Under the pieces are notes generated by a model. That model did no database searches and was not told where the DNA came from. It worked only from the letters and a program-made list of their open reading frames with translations. From NCBI RefSeq assembly GCF_014451325.2, contig NZ_JACSCH020000006.1:1-64000 (forward strand): a DNA stretch of 64,000 bases. Reading direction: 5' to 3'. The position numbers were made by a program, and so were the translations under genes. The stretch comes from Streptomyces sp. CB02980 (GTDB taxonomy: Bacteria; Actinomycetota; Actinomycetes; Streptomycetales; Streptomycetaceae). Shown here piece after piece: positions 36,301-47,190 of the stretch; position 1 is the stretch's first letter, and each line of letters opens with the position of its first letter.

Positions 36301-36955
36301 TGGAGGTGGCGGTGAGTTCCAGGATTCCGGCGAGGTTGAGGTCGGGTCCGTAGGCGGGGACGGTGGCCGCGTTGCGCCGGAGGAGGGCGGTGAGGGGGCC
36401 TTCGGGGCGCAGTCGCACCGCGTATCCGGCGGCCGGGCGGTCGCCGTGCAGGGCGGTGCCGAGGACGGCGAGGACGGTGCCGGTGGTGGTGTCGAGGACG
36501 GGGCCGCCGGCGGCCTGTCCGCCGAGGCGGAGGGCCTCGGCGCCCTCGGTGCCGATGGCGAGTTCGAGGGCGTCGGCGAGCGCGTGGAAGCGGTCGGTGG
36601 CGGTGTACGTGACGGCGGCGGGGCCGAGCACGCGCGCCTCGCGCCAGCCGTGGGCGGCGATCCGTACGTATGTGCCGGGTTCGATCTCGGTTCGGGTCGC
36701 GAGCGGCAGCGGCCGTACGTCGAGGCCTTCGGTCCGTACGAGCGCGAGGCCGCTCTCCGGCAGCGGGGTGACGGCCTCGGCCTCGGCGAGCCAGGTCCGG
36801 TCGCCGGGGGCGTGCAGGACGACACGGCTGAGCCCGTCGACGGCTTCGTGACTGGTGACGACCGTTCCGTGGTGGTCGGCGAGGAATCCGGTGCCGCGAG
36901 GCCGGCCCGCCAGATCGCAGATCCGCACCAGCGTCGCCAGGTCCCCGCGTCCCAT
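33323..36955 (-). CDS. Degenerate trypsin-like/P-loop NTPase multidomain protein
   Basis: 1210 residues. Residues 1-190 resemble a trypsin-like protease: GTGFL at 21-25 and the His site TSHEAV (H36) are kept, but the Asp site reads ESGLAL (68-72) and the Ser site reads QAAGGPV (A149 where GDSGGPV is expected). Residues 245-420 form a STAND-like P-loop domain with Walker A GAPGTGRTT at 256-264 (Arg for Lys) and Walker B LLVVLDGPEE near 340-349. The rest is helical, Ala/Arg/Leu-rich, perhaps HEAT-like. So both enzyme centres look impaired. ATG 36955 is chosen by homology of the N-terminus; no strong ribosome binding site is seen. It lies between truB and ribF. Confidence 0.8.
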   Translation of the reverse strand: MGRGDLATLVRICDLAGRPRGTGFLADHHGTVVTSHEAVDGLSRVVLHAPGDRTWLAEAEAVTPLPESGLALVRTEGLDVRPLPLATRTEIEPGTYVRIAAHGWREARVLGPAAVTYTATDRFHALADALELAIGTEGAEALRLGGQAAGGPVLDTTTGTVLAVLGTALHGDRPAAGYAVRLRPEGPLTALLRRNAATVPAYGPDLNLAGILELTATSTGPVRDPDPWPEPVERPECVREFARFTAGEAPVLALVGAPGTGRTTALAALCARRARGVAPAPTVRLRGADLRAEDRSLAEAVGRALQQAGRIVAASGALGDTTTATPERAAALAHEAGRPLLVVLDGPEEMSPHLVHRLADWTTATEDWLRAHHVHLVTACRPEHWERAGALYRPGALHRPATGPRDGVPGGLPAALVLGPYSAAEAQAVREGYGLGEKDLAEADARHPLALRLLAEVRAALPADVPGRPGREEIFTAYLDLMCLRIAVRIAAGSRPLPPGTAVRRLAARVTGQVHEAARRCLGPGHGVLDRVSFEELFPWREGWASAVLTEGLLVPAGSGYRFAHEELADWVQAAHLDLDGALEALLSLGLGSLAGPEDATGPAGPAGSGDPLATPVVPRQRTPDEAPPPVPRHRIGPVLQALLLLHRERGPAALAPRLAVLAEALGRYADEAGGSSGDGPWWAARLFGESVRRLPDPRPYLPVLRLLADRIGAGADRIGAGVEPDGAGAGRIDARGGRHAVFAAFGPEFWLGLPLGEDERIDLLRRLAPADPPPGEDRGEGRGEGPGEGPGGERSLAAVAGMLAADPRGVQPLLCRWFADDRAIPAAPGATVATAAQALLHTHRALAVDDLCEALVATAHPLADGLLAALAEDEPSAVCRAVDRWAHDDGRPERRVAAAAYGQLVAGHATRPTDRELLRFAALALLARPGDQTLHGAALGLLIRDPHTRDRHLPRALAEPRVPASALVETLAADPGPVLAAFGARLDGTGEAPAAALRALADVDTPALARRVASLVRGYVARHPEGAAHVADFVDRRFEYGPAARAVLFPLVSGLIRGRPARVRRALAPVLAAPGTGASRHLRAELLDVLLEHERYEAETGEFTVLAALLETAADGAERRSEPRTRALTHRVGALWARTPEGARLLDPALAGHVRARPGFATLLARWAVGDPAEWAPLLGPETLRALRSHGTSMPMRTDGRGHGSLRPA

Positions 36956-37114
36956 GGTGTCGACGGTAGGTCGCCGGTGATCACACGGAGGACCACGACG
37001 AAGGAACGCGCCCCCTGTCACTCCCCCCTTCACTCCGAGCGCCTCCCTGATCGGGTGGTTCTTCGGCGTTCCGCCGGACAGGCTCTCGCAGGGGGAGGCA
37101 AAGGGGGGAGACAA

Positions 37115-37148
37115 GTGAGGGCGGGCACGCGCGCGTGCCCGCCCTCAC
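37115..37148 (-). terminator. Perfect 34-base palindrome terminator after truB
   Basis: GTGAGGGCGGGCACGCG at 37115-37131 and its exact complement at 37132-37148 form an uninterrupted palindrome 33 bases past the truB stop. It can fold as a hairpin with up to 15 base pairs and probably ends the rimP-truB operon, so the large gene after it should have its own promoter. Confidence 0.85.
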
Positions 37149-37181
37149 TGTGAGCCGACGATGGGCTCCGAACCGCTCGGA

Positions 37182-38081
37182 TCAGCCGAAGACGGCGAGG
37201 CTCTTGGCCTTGCCCCGCTGGTCCTCCACGAGCGCCAGCAGCGTCCCCTCGGGCCCGAAGACCGCGACGGGACCCGCCGGGTACTCCGGCATCTCCAGGC
37301 GGACGCCGTTGAGCAGCAGTTTGGCCCGCTTCTCGTCGACGTCCCACCGGGGGAACGCCGCCGTGGCCGCGTCGGCGACCGGCATGACCGTGAGCTCCTC
37401 CTGGAGCTGGTCGAGCGTCTTCGCCGAGTCCAGCTTGTACGGGCCGACCCGGGTGCGGCGCAGCGCGGTCAGGTGCCCGCCCACGCCGAGGCCCGCGCCG
37501 AGGTCCCGGGCGAGCGCCCGGATGTACGTACCGGAGGAGCAGACGACGGAGACGACCAGGTCGACGACGGGGGTGCCGTCCTCGGCGGTCGCCTCACGGA
37601 CGTCGTACACCTGGAAGGAGGAGACGGTGACCGGGCGGGCCGGGATCTCGAACTCCTCGCCGCCGCGCACGCGCGCGTACGACCGCTTGCCGTCGATCTT
37701 GATCGCGGAGACCTTCGACGGCACCTGCATGATGGCACCGGTCAGCTCGGCGACGCCCGCGTCGATGCCCTCGCGGGTCACCTTGGATGCGTCGACGGAG
37801 GCCGTGATCTCGCCCTCGGCGTCGTCGGTGACCGTCGTCTGGCCCAGGCGGATGGTGCCCAGGTACTCCTTCTCGGTCAGCGCGAGGTGACCGAGGAGCT
37901 TGGTCGCCCGCTCCACGCCGAGGACGAGGACGCCGGTGGCCATGGGGTCGAGCGTGCCGGCGTGGCCGACCCGGCGGGTCTTCGCGATCCCCCGCATCTT
38001 GGCCACGACGTCGTGCGAGGTGAAGCCCGACGGCTTGTCGACGATGACAAGGCCGTCGGGCGTGCGTGCTGCGTTGCTCAT
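37182..38081 (-). CDS. truB: tRNA pseudouridine-55 synthase
   Basis: Converts U55 of the tRNA T-loop to pseudouridine. The 299-residue protein has the TruB motif GHAGTLDPMATG with catalytic Asp at 45, preceded by KPSGFTSHDVV and followed by the Tyr motif KEYLGTIRLG; a C-terminal PUA-like domain follows. The ATG overlaps the rbfA stop (ATGA), so the two are coupled. The gene ends at a long palindrome. Confidence 0.96.
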   Translation of the reverse strand: MSNAARTPDGLVIVDKPSGFTSHDVVAKMRGIAKTRRVGHAGTLDPMATGVLVLGVERATKLLGHLALTEKEYLGTIRLGQTTVTDDAEGEITASVDASKVTREGIDAGVAELTGAIMQVPSKVSAIKIDGKRSYARVRGGEEFEIPARPVTVSSFQVYDVREATAEDGTPVVDLVVSVVCSSGTYIRALARDLGAGLGVGGHLTALRRTRVGPYKLDSAKTLDQLQEELTVMPVADAATAAFPRWDVDEKRAKLLLNGVRLEMPEYPAGPVAVFGPEGTLLALVEDQRGKAKSLAVFG

Positions 38082-38518
38082 TCGGCGGCTTCGTCCTCGC
38101 CCGGCTTCTTGTAGGGGTCGGCCTCGCCCGCGAAGTGGGCGCCCGAGGACGCCTCCCGCACCTGGGCGTCCGAGGCCCGCGCCTTGTCGAGGAGGTCCTC
38201 GATGGTCTTGGCGTTCTCCGGGAGGGCGTCGGCGATGAACGTCAGGGTCGGGGTGAACTTGGTCCCCGCCGCGCGGCCCACGGCCGAACGGAGGACGCCC
38301 TTGGCGCTCTCCAGGCCGGCCGCGGCGCTCGCCCGCTCCTCCTCGTCGCCGTAGACCGTGTAGAAGACCGTGGCCTCCCGCAGGTCACCGGTGACGCGGG
38401 TGTCCGTGATGGTCACGTGCGTACCCAGGCGGGGGTCCTTGACGCCGCGCTGCAGCTTCTCGGCGACCACCTCCCGGATGAGGTCTGCCAGCTTCTTCGC
38501 CCGCGCGTTGTCGGCCAC
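38078..38518 (-). CDS. rbfA: Ribosome-binding factor A
   Basis: Binds the 30S subunit during late 16S maturation and cold adaptation. The 146-residue protein has the KH-like RbfA fold: NARAKKLADLIREVVAEKLQRGVKDPRLG, then VTITDTRVTGDLREATVFYTVYGD. GTG 38518 follows AAGGAGAAGGA and gives the usual ADNARAKK start; the open frame upstream overlaps the DUF503 gene. An acidic tail ends in EDEAAE. Confidence 0.95.
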   Translation of the reverse strand: MADNARAKKLADLIREVVAEKLQRGVKDPRLGTHVTITDTRVTGDLREATVFYTVYGDEEERASAAAGLESAKGVLRSAVGRAAGTKFTPTLTFIADALPENAKTIEDLLDKARASDAQVREASSGAHFAGEADPYKKPGEDEAAE

Positions 38519-38549
38519 TGGTCCTTCTCCTTCTTTGCCTTGCTCAACA

Positions 38550-38843
38550 TCAGTCTTCATCAGTGTGGAGCCTGCGGCGCACCGACAGCAGCTCCACCTC
38601 GGGACGGGCGGCGACGAGCCGCTCGCACCGGTCCAGTACGTCGCTGAGGTGTCCCGAGTCCCCCGACACCATGGCGACCCCGATCTCGACCCGCCGATGG
38701 AGGTTCTGGCCGCTGACCTCCGCCGCGCTCACCGCGAATTTCCGCTGGAGCTCGGCGACGATCGGCTTGACGACGGAGCGCTTCTCCTTCAACGAACGAA
38801 CGTCGCCGAGGAGCAGATCGAAGGACAGTGTCCCCACATACAT
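38550..38843 (-). CDS. DUF503 (YlxP-like) protein
   Basis: 97-residue protein of the DUF503 family: MYVGTLSFDLLLGDVRSLKEKRSVVKPIVAELQRKFAVSAAEV with the conserved SLKEKR motif, then VGxAxVSGDSGHLSDVLD. Members sit between infB and rbfA in many Gram-positives; the small alpha/beta fold suggests RNA or ribosome contact, but the role is not established. It is 32 bases upstream of the rbfA start and preceded by two hairpins after infB. Confidence 0.9.
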   Translation of the reverse strand: MYVGTLSFDLLLGDVRSLKEKRSVVKPIVAELQRKFAVSAAEVSGQNLHRRVEIGVAMVSGDSGHLSDVLDRCERLVAARPEVELLSVRRRLHTDED

Positions 38844-38873
38844 GTATGTCCGGATGTCCCGCCGGTTCGGGTT

Positions 38874-38907
38874 CGGTGTTCCCGCCGACCACTCGGCGGG
38901 AACACCG
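38874..38907 (-). promoter_or_regulatory. 15-bp hairpin upstream of the DUF503 gene
   Basis: CGGTGTTCCCGCCGA at 38874-38888 pairs perfectly with TCGGCGGGAACACCG at 38893-38907 around a 4-base loop. It lies about 30 bases before the DUF503 start and after the infB terminator. It could be a second terminator or a leader structure. Confidence 0.55.
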
Positions 38908-38925
38908 GAAACGCTACACGCAACG

Positions 38926-38969
38926 GCCGGGGCCGATCGACGGAATACTTTCCGCCGACCGGCCCCGGC
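38926..38969 (-). terminator. Hairpin just after infB
   Basis: GCCGGGGCCG at 38926-38935 pairs with CGGCCCCGGC at 38960-38969, with a small inner CGGA/TCCG stem. It starts 23 bases past the infB stop and probably reduces transcription into the distal genes. Confidence 0.6.
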
Positions 38970-38991
38970 TCACTGCTGCGATCGGACGCGA

Positions 38992-42105
<3,114 letters not shown>

Positions 42106-42143
42106 TTCGCTCCTTTGAGGTCCGGGTTACCGCCGGACCGTCG

Positions 42144-42188
42144 CTACTTCATGGGCGTACTCATCGCGTACTCATCGAGTGCTCATCG
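42144..42188 (-). promoter_or_regulatory. Chain of tiny ORFs in an 11-bp repeat before infB
   Basis: Three 11-bp repeats (42156-42188) on the minus strand make three overlapping mini-ORFs: MSTR (42186-42172), MSTR (42175-42161) and MSTPMK (42164-42144). Each stop overlaps the next ATG as ATGA. They lie in the 146-base gap between ylxR and infB. Whether any is translated is unknown, as no strong ribosome binding site precedes the first. Confidence 0.4.
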
Positions 42189-42251
42189 CAATCTCGACCT
42201 ACTTCCAACTCGCGAGGTACCTGACCGCACGGTGTTCCGTGCCGTACTTCT

Positions 42252-42533
42252 TCACTGCGGTGCCGGCCGTTCGACGTGGTGACGTAGTTCCGCTGTTTCG
42301 AGCGGGCCCTGGACCCTGAAGGCCCTCGGGAACGCTCGGCGGCGGACCGCCAGGTCGAGACAAGCCACGGCGGGGTGCAGGTACGCACCCCGGCCGGGCA
42401 GCGTACCGCGATGATCAGGAACGCACTCGTCCTTGTTCACCACGATCCGCAGCAGATCGCTCTTGGCCGCTCGCACCCGGCATCCCACACAGGTTCGCTC
42501 AGGGCACGCGCGGGCATGCGTCCGGCCAGACAC
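42252..42533 (-). CDS. ylxR: YlxR (DUF448) RNA-binding protein
   Basis: 93-residue basic protein of the YlxR family with the signature PERTCVGCRVRAAKSDLLRIV and the G-RGAYLHP motif (PGRGAYLHPAVACLDLAVRRRAF). YlxR is encoded between nusA and infB in most Gram-positives; it has an RNA-binding fold, and a nucleoid- or RNase P-related role has been proposed in some species. It lies 74 bases after nusA and 146 bases before infB. Confidence 0.92.
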   Translation of the reverse strand: MSGRTHARACPERTCVGCRVRAAKSDLLRIVVNKDECVPDHRGTLPGRGAYLHPAVACLDLAVRRRAFPRAFRVQGPLETAELRHHVERPAPQ

Positions 42534-42607
42534 GATTAAGTCTACCTCCCCGTACCGACCTCACCTGTTTGGGGCAAGAATCGAACACTTGTTGGCCAAA
42601 AACGGTC

Positions 42608-43603
42608 TCAGTCCTCCGGACCGCTCGGCTCGGTGTCGGGACGGATGTCGATCCGCCAGCCGGTGAGACGCGCGGCGAGGCGGGCGTTCTGGCCCTCCTT
42701 GCCGATCGCCAGCGACAGCTGGTAGTCCGGCACCGTCACGCGCGCGGAGCGGGCCATCATGTCGACGACCTCGACCCGGGACACCCGCGCCGGGGAGAGC
42801 GCGTTCGCCACCATCTCGGCCGGGTCGTCCGACCAGTCGACGATGTCGATCTTCTCGCCGAGCAGCTCCGCCATCACGTTGCGGACGCGGCTGCCCATCG
42901 GGCCGATGCAGGCGCCCTTGGGGTTCAGGCCCGAACGGGTGGAACGGACGGCGATCTTGGTGCGGTGACCGGCCTCACGGGCGATGGCCGCGATCTCGAC
43001 CGAGCCGTCGGCGATCTCCGGCACCTCGAGGGCGAAAAGCTTCTTCACCAGATTGGGGTGGGTGCGCGAAAGGGTGACGGACGGACCGCGGACACCCTTC
43101 GCCACCCGGACGACGTACGTCCGCAGCCGCAGACCGTGCGTGTAGTCCTCGCCCGGCACCTGCTCCTGCACCGGAAGAATGGCTTCCAGCTTGTCGTCCA
43201 GACGGACCAGGACGTTCTTCGGGTCCTTGCCCTGCTGCACGACACCGGCGACGACGTCGCCCTCGCGGCGAGCGTACTCGCCGAACGTCACGTCGTTCTC
43301 GGCGTCCCGCAGACGCTGCTGGATCACCTGACGGGCGGTGCTCGCCGCGATCCGGCCGAAGTCCGACGGGGTGTCGTCGAAGTCCTTGGGCTCCTGGCCC
43401 TCCTCCAGATCGGAGGGGTCTTCCTTCGCCCACACCGTCACGTGACCGGTCTGCCGGTTCAGCTCCACGCGCGCGTGGCGGCGGGCGTCGGGGGTGCGGT
43501 GGTAGGCGATGAGGAGGGCCGACTCGATCGCCTCGACCAGCAGGTCGAAGGAGATCTCCTTCTCATTCGCCAAGCCCTTGAGCAGCTTCACGTCGATGTC
43601 CAC
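42608..43603 (-). CDS. nusA: Transcription termination/antitermination protein NusA
   Basis: Binds RNA polymerase and nascent RNA to control pausing, termination and antitermination. The 331-residue protein has the N-terminal polymerase-binding domain ([32 protein letters not shown]), an S1 domain near 130-200 and two KH domains ([38 protein letters not shown]). The C-terminal acidic repeats of E. coli NusA are absent, as in other actinobacteria. GTG 43603 follows GAGGAGG by 7 bases and lies 2 bases after the rimP stop. Confidence 0.96.
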   Translation of the reverse strand: MDIDVKLLKGLANEKEISFDLLVEAIESALLIAYHRTPDARRHARVELNRQTGHVTVWAKEDPSDLEEGQEPKDFDDTPSDFGRIAASTARQVIQQRLRDAENDVTFGEYARREGDVVAGVVQQGKDPKNVLVRLDDKLEAILPVQEQVPGEDYTHGLRLRTYVVRVAKGVRGPSVTLSRTHPNLVKKLFALEVPEIADGSVEIAAIAREAGHRTKIAVRSTRSGLNPKGACIGPMGSRVRNVMAELLGEKIDIVDWSDDPAEMVANALSPARVSRVEVVDMMARSARVTVPDYQLSLAIGKEGQNARLAARLTGWRIDIRPDTEPSGPED

Positions 43604-43605
43604 GG

Positions 43606-44112
43606 CTACGCCTCCTCTTCCTTCTTGTCCTTGCGGTTGAACTCGATCTCGACACGCGCCTTGGCGATGTCGGCGAACGCGACCCGGCGGGCGGTGGGCT
43701 TGCGCCCCTTCACGCCCGGCACTTCGAGGTCGAGGCCGTCCTCGTCCACGGCCAGGATCCGCGCGACCAGTTCCTCGGCGGCGCCGTCGGTGGTCAGCTG
43801 GAGCTTGGCGAGGCGGCCGATGGCCCGCACGTAGTGGCGGTGCTCGGTCAGCGGGCGGTCGGCGCCGGGGGAGCTGACTTCGAGGACGTACTCGCCCTCG
43901 CCCATCGCGTCGGTCTCGTCGAGCTTCTCGGAGATCGCGCGGCTCAGCTCGGCACAGGCGTCCAGTTCCACGCCCTCGTCCGAATCGACGACGATCCTCA
44001 GCAGTCCGCGGCGGCCGGCCCGGGACACCTCGATCTCCTCGAGATCCAGGTCCCTCGCGTGGACGAGCGGCTCCACGAGTCCGCGCAGCCTGTCGCTCTG
44101 GGTGGTGCTCAT
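43606..44112 (-). CDS. rimP: Ribosome maturation factor RimP
   Basis: Assists early 30S assembly. 168 residues with the RimP N-domain ([48 protein letters not shown]) and the SPGADRPL motif, then a C-terminal SH3-like beta domain and an acidic/basic tail. First gene of the rimP-nusA-ylxR-infB operon and divergent from the lipoprotein gene at 44292; the 179-base gap must hold both promoters, with TACCCT (minus strand, near 44180) a weak -10 candidate. Confidence 0.95.
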   Translation of the reverse strand: MSTTQSDRLRGLVEPLVHARDLDLEEIEVSRAGRRGLLRIVVDSDEGVELDACAELSRAISEKLDETDAMGEGEYVLEVSSPGADRPLTEHRHYVRAIGRLAKLQLTTDGAAEELVARILAVDEDGLDLEVPGVKGRKPTARRVAFADIAKARVEIEFNRKDKKEEEA

Positions 44113-44291
44113 CCGGGTGACTCCTCGGCCGCGTGTGCTGTTGTGGGTTCGTCGCGTTTTCCTCGCGTGTCAGACCAAAGGGTATCCGGTCCGGGAGGGT
44201 GTTGCCGTCCACCGCCCCGGGGCCCGCGGGTACGCTCGCCTGCGGTGATCCCGACGATCTTCGACGACGTACCACAGCTGAGGGAGAGAGC

Positions 44292-44864
44292 GTGACGACG
44301 ACGGGCAGGCGCGCACTCCTGACGGCGGGGGTCTCGGCCGCCGCCGCGGCGGCGCTCACGGGCTGCACCGCCTCGGAGGACCCGGGTCCCCGGAAGCCCA
44401 GCGCTGCCGAGGTGGAGGCCGAACGGGTGGCGCGGGCCGAGGCCGCGCTGCGGCTGCGCTCCGTGACCGCCTCCAGGACCCTGCTGGAACGTTACGACGC
44501 GGCGCTCGCCGCCCACCCGGCCCTCGCGCCCCGGCTGACCCCGCTGCGACGCTCCGTGGCGGCGCACGCCAAGGCGCTCGGCGAGGGCGGCACGACGGTG
44601 CGCCCGGCGACGGCCGCACCGTCACCGTCCGCCACCGCCACCGCTTCCGCCTCCGCCTCCGTGCGGCCCACCGCGCCCCCCGTGCCCGTCGCGGCCGACC
44701 CCCGGACGGCCCTGAAGGAGCTCGCGGCGGCCGAACGCACGGCCGCCGACGCCCACACCGCCGCCCTGGTCACCGCCCCGCCCGAGTACGCCCGGCTGCT
44801 GGCCTCCGTGGCCGCCGCCGGCGCCGCCCACGCCTATCTGCTGACCGAAGGAGCCCGGGCATGA
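44292..44864 (+). CDS. Putative lipoprotein of unknown function
   Basis: 190 residues. The N-terminus [24 protein letters not shown] has a twin-Arg pair, a hydrophobic core and a lipobox LTGC, so the mature protein should start at Cys24 on the outer membrane face. The remainder is Ala-rich helix with a Ser/Thr/Pro linker in the middle. AGGGAG precedes GTG 44292. Its stop overlaps the start of the DUF4439 gene (ATGA), and both have similar Ala-rich four-helix-like sequences, so they may act together. Confidence 0.8.
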   Translation: MTTTGRRALLTAGVSAAAAAALTGCTASEDPGPRKPSAAEVEAERVARAEAALRLRSVTASRTLLERYDAALAAHPALAPRLTPLRRSVAAHAKALGEGGTTVRPATAAPSPSATATASASASVRPTAPPVPVAADPRTALKELAAAERTAADAHTAALVTAPPEYARLLASVAAAGAAHAYLLTEGARA

Positions 44865-45277
44865 GCGCCCTCGACGCGACCCAGGCCGCGCTGGCCGCCG
44901 AACACGCGGCGGTGTACGGGTACGGGGTCGTCGGCGGCCGGATCGGTACGGAACGACGGGCCGAGGCCACCGCCGCGTACGAGGCGCACCGGGCGCGCCG
45001 GGACACGCTGCGCCGGAGCGTGCGCGACCTCGGCGGCACGCCGGTGGTGGCGGAGGCCGCGTACGAGCTGCCCTTCCGGGTCGCGGACCCGGCCGGCGCC
45101 GTACGGCTCGCGGCCGTCCTGGAGGACCGGGTGGCCGGGGTCTACTCCGACCTCGTCCGGGCCACCGAGGGCCCTCGGCGCCGTGAGGCGGCCGCCGCGC
45201 TGCGGGAGGCGGCGGTACGCGCGGTCCGCTGGCGCGGCAGCGACGTAACCTTTCCTGGGCTCGCCGAGCGGGTGTGA
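44861..45277 (+). CDS. Ferritin-like DUF4439 protein
   Basis: 138-residue all-helical protein. It begins ALDATQAALAAEHAAVYGYGVVGGRI, the DUF4439 pattern in which the E-H pair (E14, H15) is kept; a second part has VLEDRVAGVYSDLV. The family has a ferritin-like four-helix bundle but no demonstrated metal site or activity. Here the E-H pair in helix 1 remains, while no clear E-x-x-H is seen in the last helix. It starts inside the stop of the lipoprotein gene, 31 bases before the pseudokinase gene. Confidence 0.82.
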   Translation: MSALDATQAALAAEHAAVYGYGVVGGRIGTERRAEATAAYEAHRARRDTLRRSVRDLGGTPVVAEAAYELPFRVADPAGAVRLAAVLEDRVAGVYSDLVRATEGPRRREAAAALREAAVRAVRWRGSDVTFPGLAERV

Positions 45278-45308
45278 GCCCCGCCCCGACCGAAGGAACA
45301 ACGTACGC

Positions 45309-46208
45309 ATGGGTTTCGAACCGCCGCAGCGACTGATCAGGACGCTCGGTGAGACGTACGGGGACGCCGCGGCGGCCGAGTGGCTCGGGAGACTGCCCGA
45401 GCTCGCCGGTCAGGTGCTCGACCACGCCTCCCTGGACAGCGAACGGGTGATGGCACCCGGCGGACGCAGCAGCCTGGTCGTGCTCGTCCGGCGGTCCGAC
45501 GGCTCCCCCGCCGCGCTCAAGATCGCGCCCGCGTTCGCCCGGCCGGACCTGGAGCGGGACGCGCTCGCGCACTGGAACGGCTGGGGCGCGGTCCAGCTCC
45601 TCGACGAGGCCGCGGAGGGCGCGCTCGTCCTCGAACGGCTGCACCCCGAGGTCTCGCTGCGCTCGCTCCCGGAGGCGAAGGCGCTCCTGGAGGCGGCCGG
45701 GACCGTACGCAAGCTGTGGGTCGAGCCGGCGGCGGAACACGGCTTCGAGACGGTGGCCGAGCGGACCGCCCGGCAGGCGGCGGCGATGGTCCCCCACCTG
45801 ACGGGGGCGGCGACCGCCGAGCTGACGACGGCGGCGCTCGCGGCGCGGGAGGAGCTGGTGACCGGCGCCTCGGAGACGCTGCTGCTGCACGGGAACTTCC
45901 GGCAGGGCAAGGTGCTCGGCGGTGACCGGGCGCCCTGGCTCGCCGTGGGCCCGGAGCCGCTGGTCGGCGAGCGGGCGTACGACCTCGCCCGGCTCGTACG
46001 GGACCGGGTGGAGGACCTGGTGGCCGCGTCCTCGGGTGCCTCGGCGGCCCGGCGGCGGGTCAACAGGCTGGCGGACTCCCTGGACCTGGACCGGGAGCGG
46101 CTGCGCGGCTGGACGCTGTTCCGCGCGGTCGAGTCGGGCACGCGGGCGCTGACGGCGGGGCGCCGGCAGGATGCCGAGCTGCTCCTGGAGTTCGCGAGCT
46201 GGCTGTAG
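45309..46208 (+). CDS. Aminoglycoside phosphotransferase-like probable pseudokinase
   Basis: 299 residues, similar in layout to the APH(6)/hydroxyurea kinase group: N-lobe with AALKIAP (Lys), hinge ALVLERLHPE, and C-lobe LLHGNFRQGKVL followed by PWLAVGPEPLVGERAYDLARL. The last two segments match the group's HGDLHxGNVL and PWLAIDPKPLVGDPAYD, but the catalytic Asp is Asn196, the Asn that binds magnesium is Lys201, and the metal Asp is Gly214. It therefore probably does not phosphorylate and may bind a ligand or a partner. It follows the DUF4439 gene in the same direction. Confidence 0.82.
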   Translation: MGFEPPQRLIRTLGETYGDAAAAEWLGRLPELAGQVLDHASLDSERVMAPGGRSSLVVLVRRSDGSPAALKIAPAFARPDLERDALAHWNGWGAVQLLDEAAEGALVLERLHPEVSLRSLPEAKALLEAAGTVRKLWVEPAAEHGFETVAERTARQAAAMVPHLTGAATAELTTAALAAREELVTGASETLLLHGNFRQGKVLGGDRAPWLAVGPEPLVGERAYDLARLVRDRVEDLVAASSGASAARRRVNRLADSLDLDRERLRGWTLFRAVESGTRALTAGRRQDAELLLEFASWL

Positions 46209-46253
46209 GGGAATACCCTTTCTGTACCGTTCGGCTCAATCCAGGGGGCCGTG

Positions 46254-47183
46254 ATGATCGAAGAGCTGCTGGTGGCGGCGGCCGGCGCGGCGGCGGCGAT
46301 CGCCGTGTACGCGGGCGCCGCCGCGCGGGTCGTGAAGCAGTACGAGCGAGGAGTCGTCTTCCGCTTCGGGCGGCTGCGCGACAACGTGCGCGCGCCCGGC
46401 TTCACGATGATCGTTCCGGGTGTGGACCGCCTCCACAAGGTGAACATGCAGATCGTCACGATGCCCGTGCCCGCGCAGGAGGGCATCACGCGGGACAACG
46501 TGACGGTGCGGGTCGACGCGGTCGTCTACTTCAAGGTCGTCGACGCGGCGGAGGCGCTGATCCGGGTCGAGGACTACAAGTTCGCGGTATCGCAGATGGC
46601 ACAGACGTCCCTGCGGTCGATCATCGGCAAGAGCGATCTCGACGACCTGCTGTCGAACAGGGAGAAGCTCAACCAGGGCCTGGAACTGATGCTTGACTCC
46701 CCCGCGATCGGCTGGGGCGTGCAGATCGACCGGGTCGAGATCAAGGACGTGTCCCTGCCGGAGACGATGAAGCGCTCGATGGCACGGCAGGCGGAGGCGG
46801 ACCGGGAACGCCGGGCGCGGGTGATCAACGCGGACGCCGAGCTCCAGGCCTCGAAGAAGCTGGCGGAGGCGGCGGCGGTCATGTCCGACCAGCCGGCGGC
46901 GCTGCAGCTGCGGCTGCTGCAGACGGTGGTGGCCGTCGCGGCGGAGAAGAACTCGACGCTGGTACTGCCGTTCCCGGTGGAGCTGTTGCGATTCCTGGAA
47001 CGGTCGACGGTGGGGCCGGCGGCCGCCGTGAGCGAGGCACCTGCCGTGGCGCCGACCACGTCGACGCCGCCGGTCAGTGACGCGTACCTGAAGGGCGCGG
47101 CCCATGCGGCGGAGGGGGTGGAGCCGGTGGGTGACCTGACGGGAGCGTCGGTGGAACCGGCACCACCGGAGGACGGCGCCTGA
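46254..47183 (+). CDS. SPFH/stomatin-like protein (slipin)
   Basis: 309 residues. One N-terminal hydrophobic segment (about 4-22) is followed by the SPFH core VKQYERGVVFRFGRLRDNVRAPGFTMIVPGVDRLHKVN...QEGITRDNVTVRVDAVVYFKV and a coiled-coil RRARVINADAELQASKKLAEAA. Slipins form oligomers in membrane microdomains and regulate nearby membrane proteins; many are paired with NfeD, which is absent here. ATG 46254 is preferred over the adjacent GTG 46251, since AGGGGG is 5 bases from the ATG. Ends at a very strong bidirectional terminator. Confidence 0.92.
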   Translation: MIEELLVAAAGAAAAIAVYAGAAARVVKQYERGVVFRFGRLRDNVRAPGFTMIVPGVDRLHKVNMQIVTMPVPAQEGITRDNVTVRVDAVVYFKVVDAAEALIRVEDYKFAVSQMAQTSLRSIIGKSDLDDLLSNREKLNQGLELMLDSPAIGWGVQIDRVEIKDVSLPETMKRSMARQAEADRERRARVINADAELQASKKLAEAAAVMSDQPAALQLRLLQTVVAVAAEKNSTLVLPFPVELLRFLERSTVGPAAAVSEAPAVAPTTSTPPVSDAYLKGAAHAAEGVEPVGDLTGASVEPAPPEDGA

Positions 47184-47190
47184 GCGTCCT

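Noticed and set aside
42156-42188. Possible CRISPR-like repeats
   Set aside because: Units are only 11 bp, directly adjacent, without spacers. No cas genes are in the window.
43604-44368. Upstream extension of the nusA frame
   Set aside because: It covers rimP in another frame; GTG 43603 has the ribosome binding site and gives the family length.
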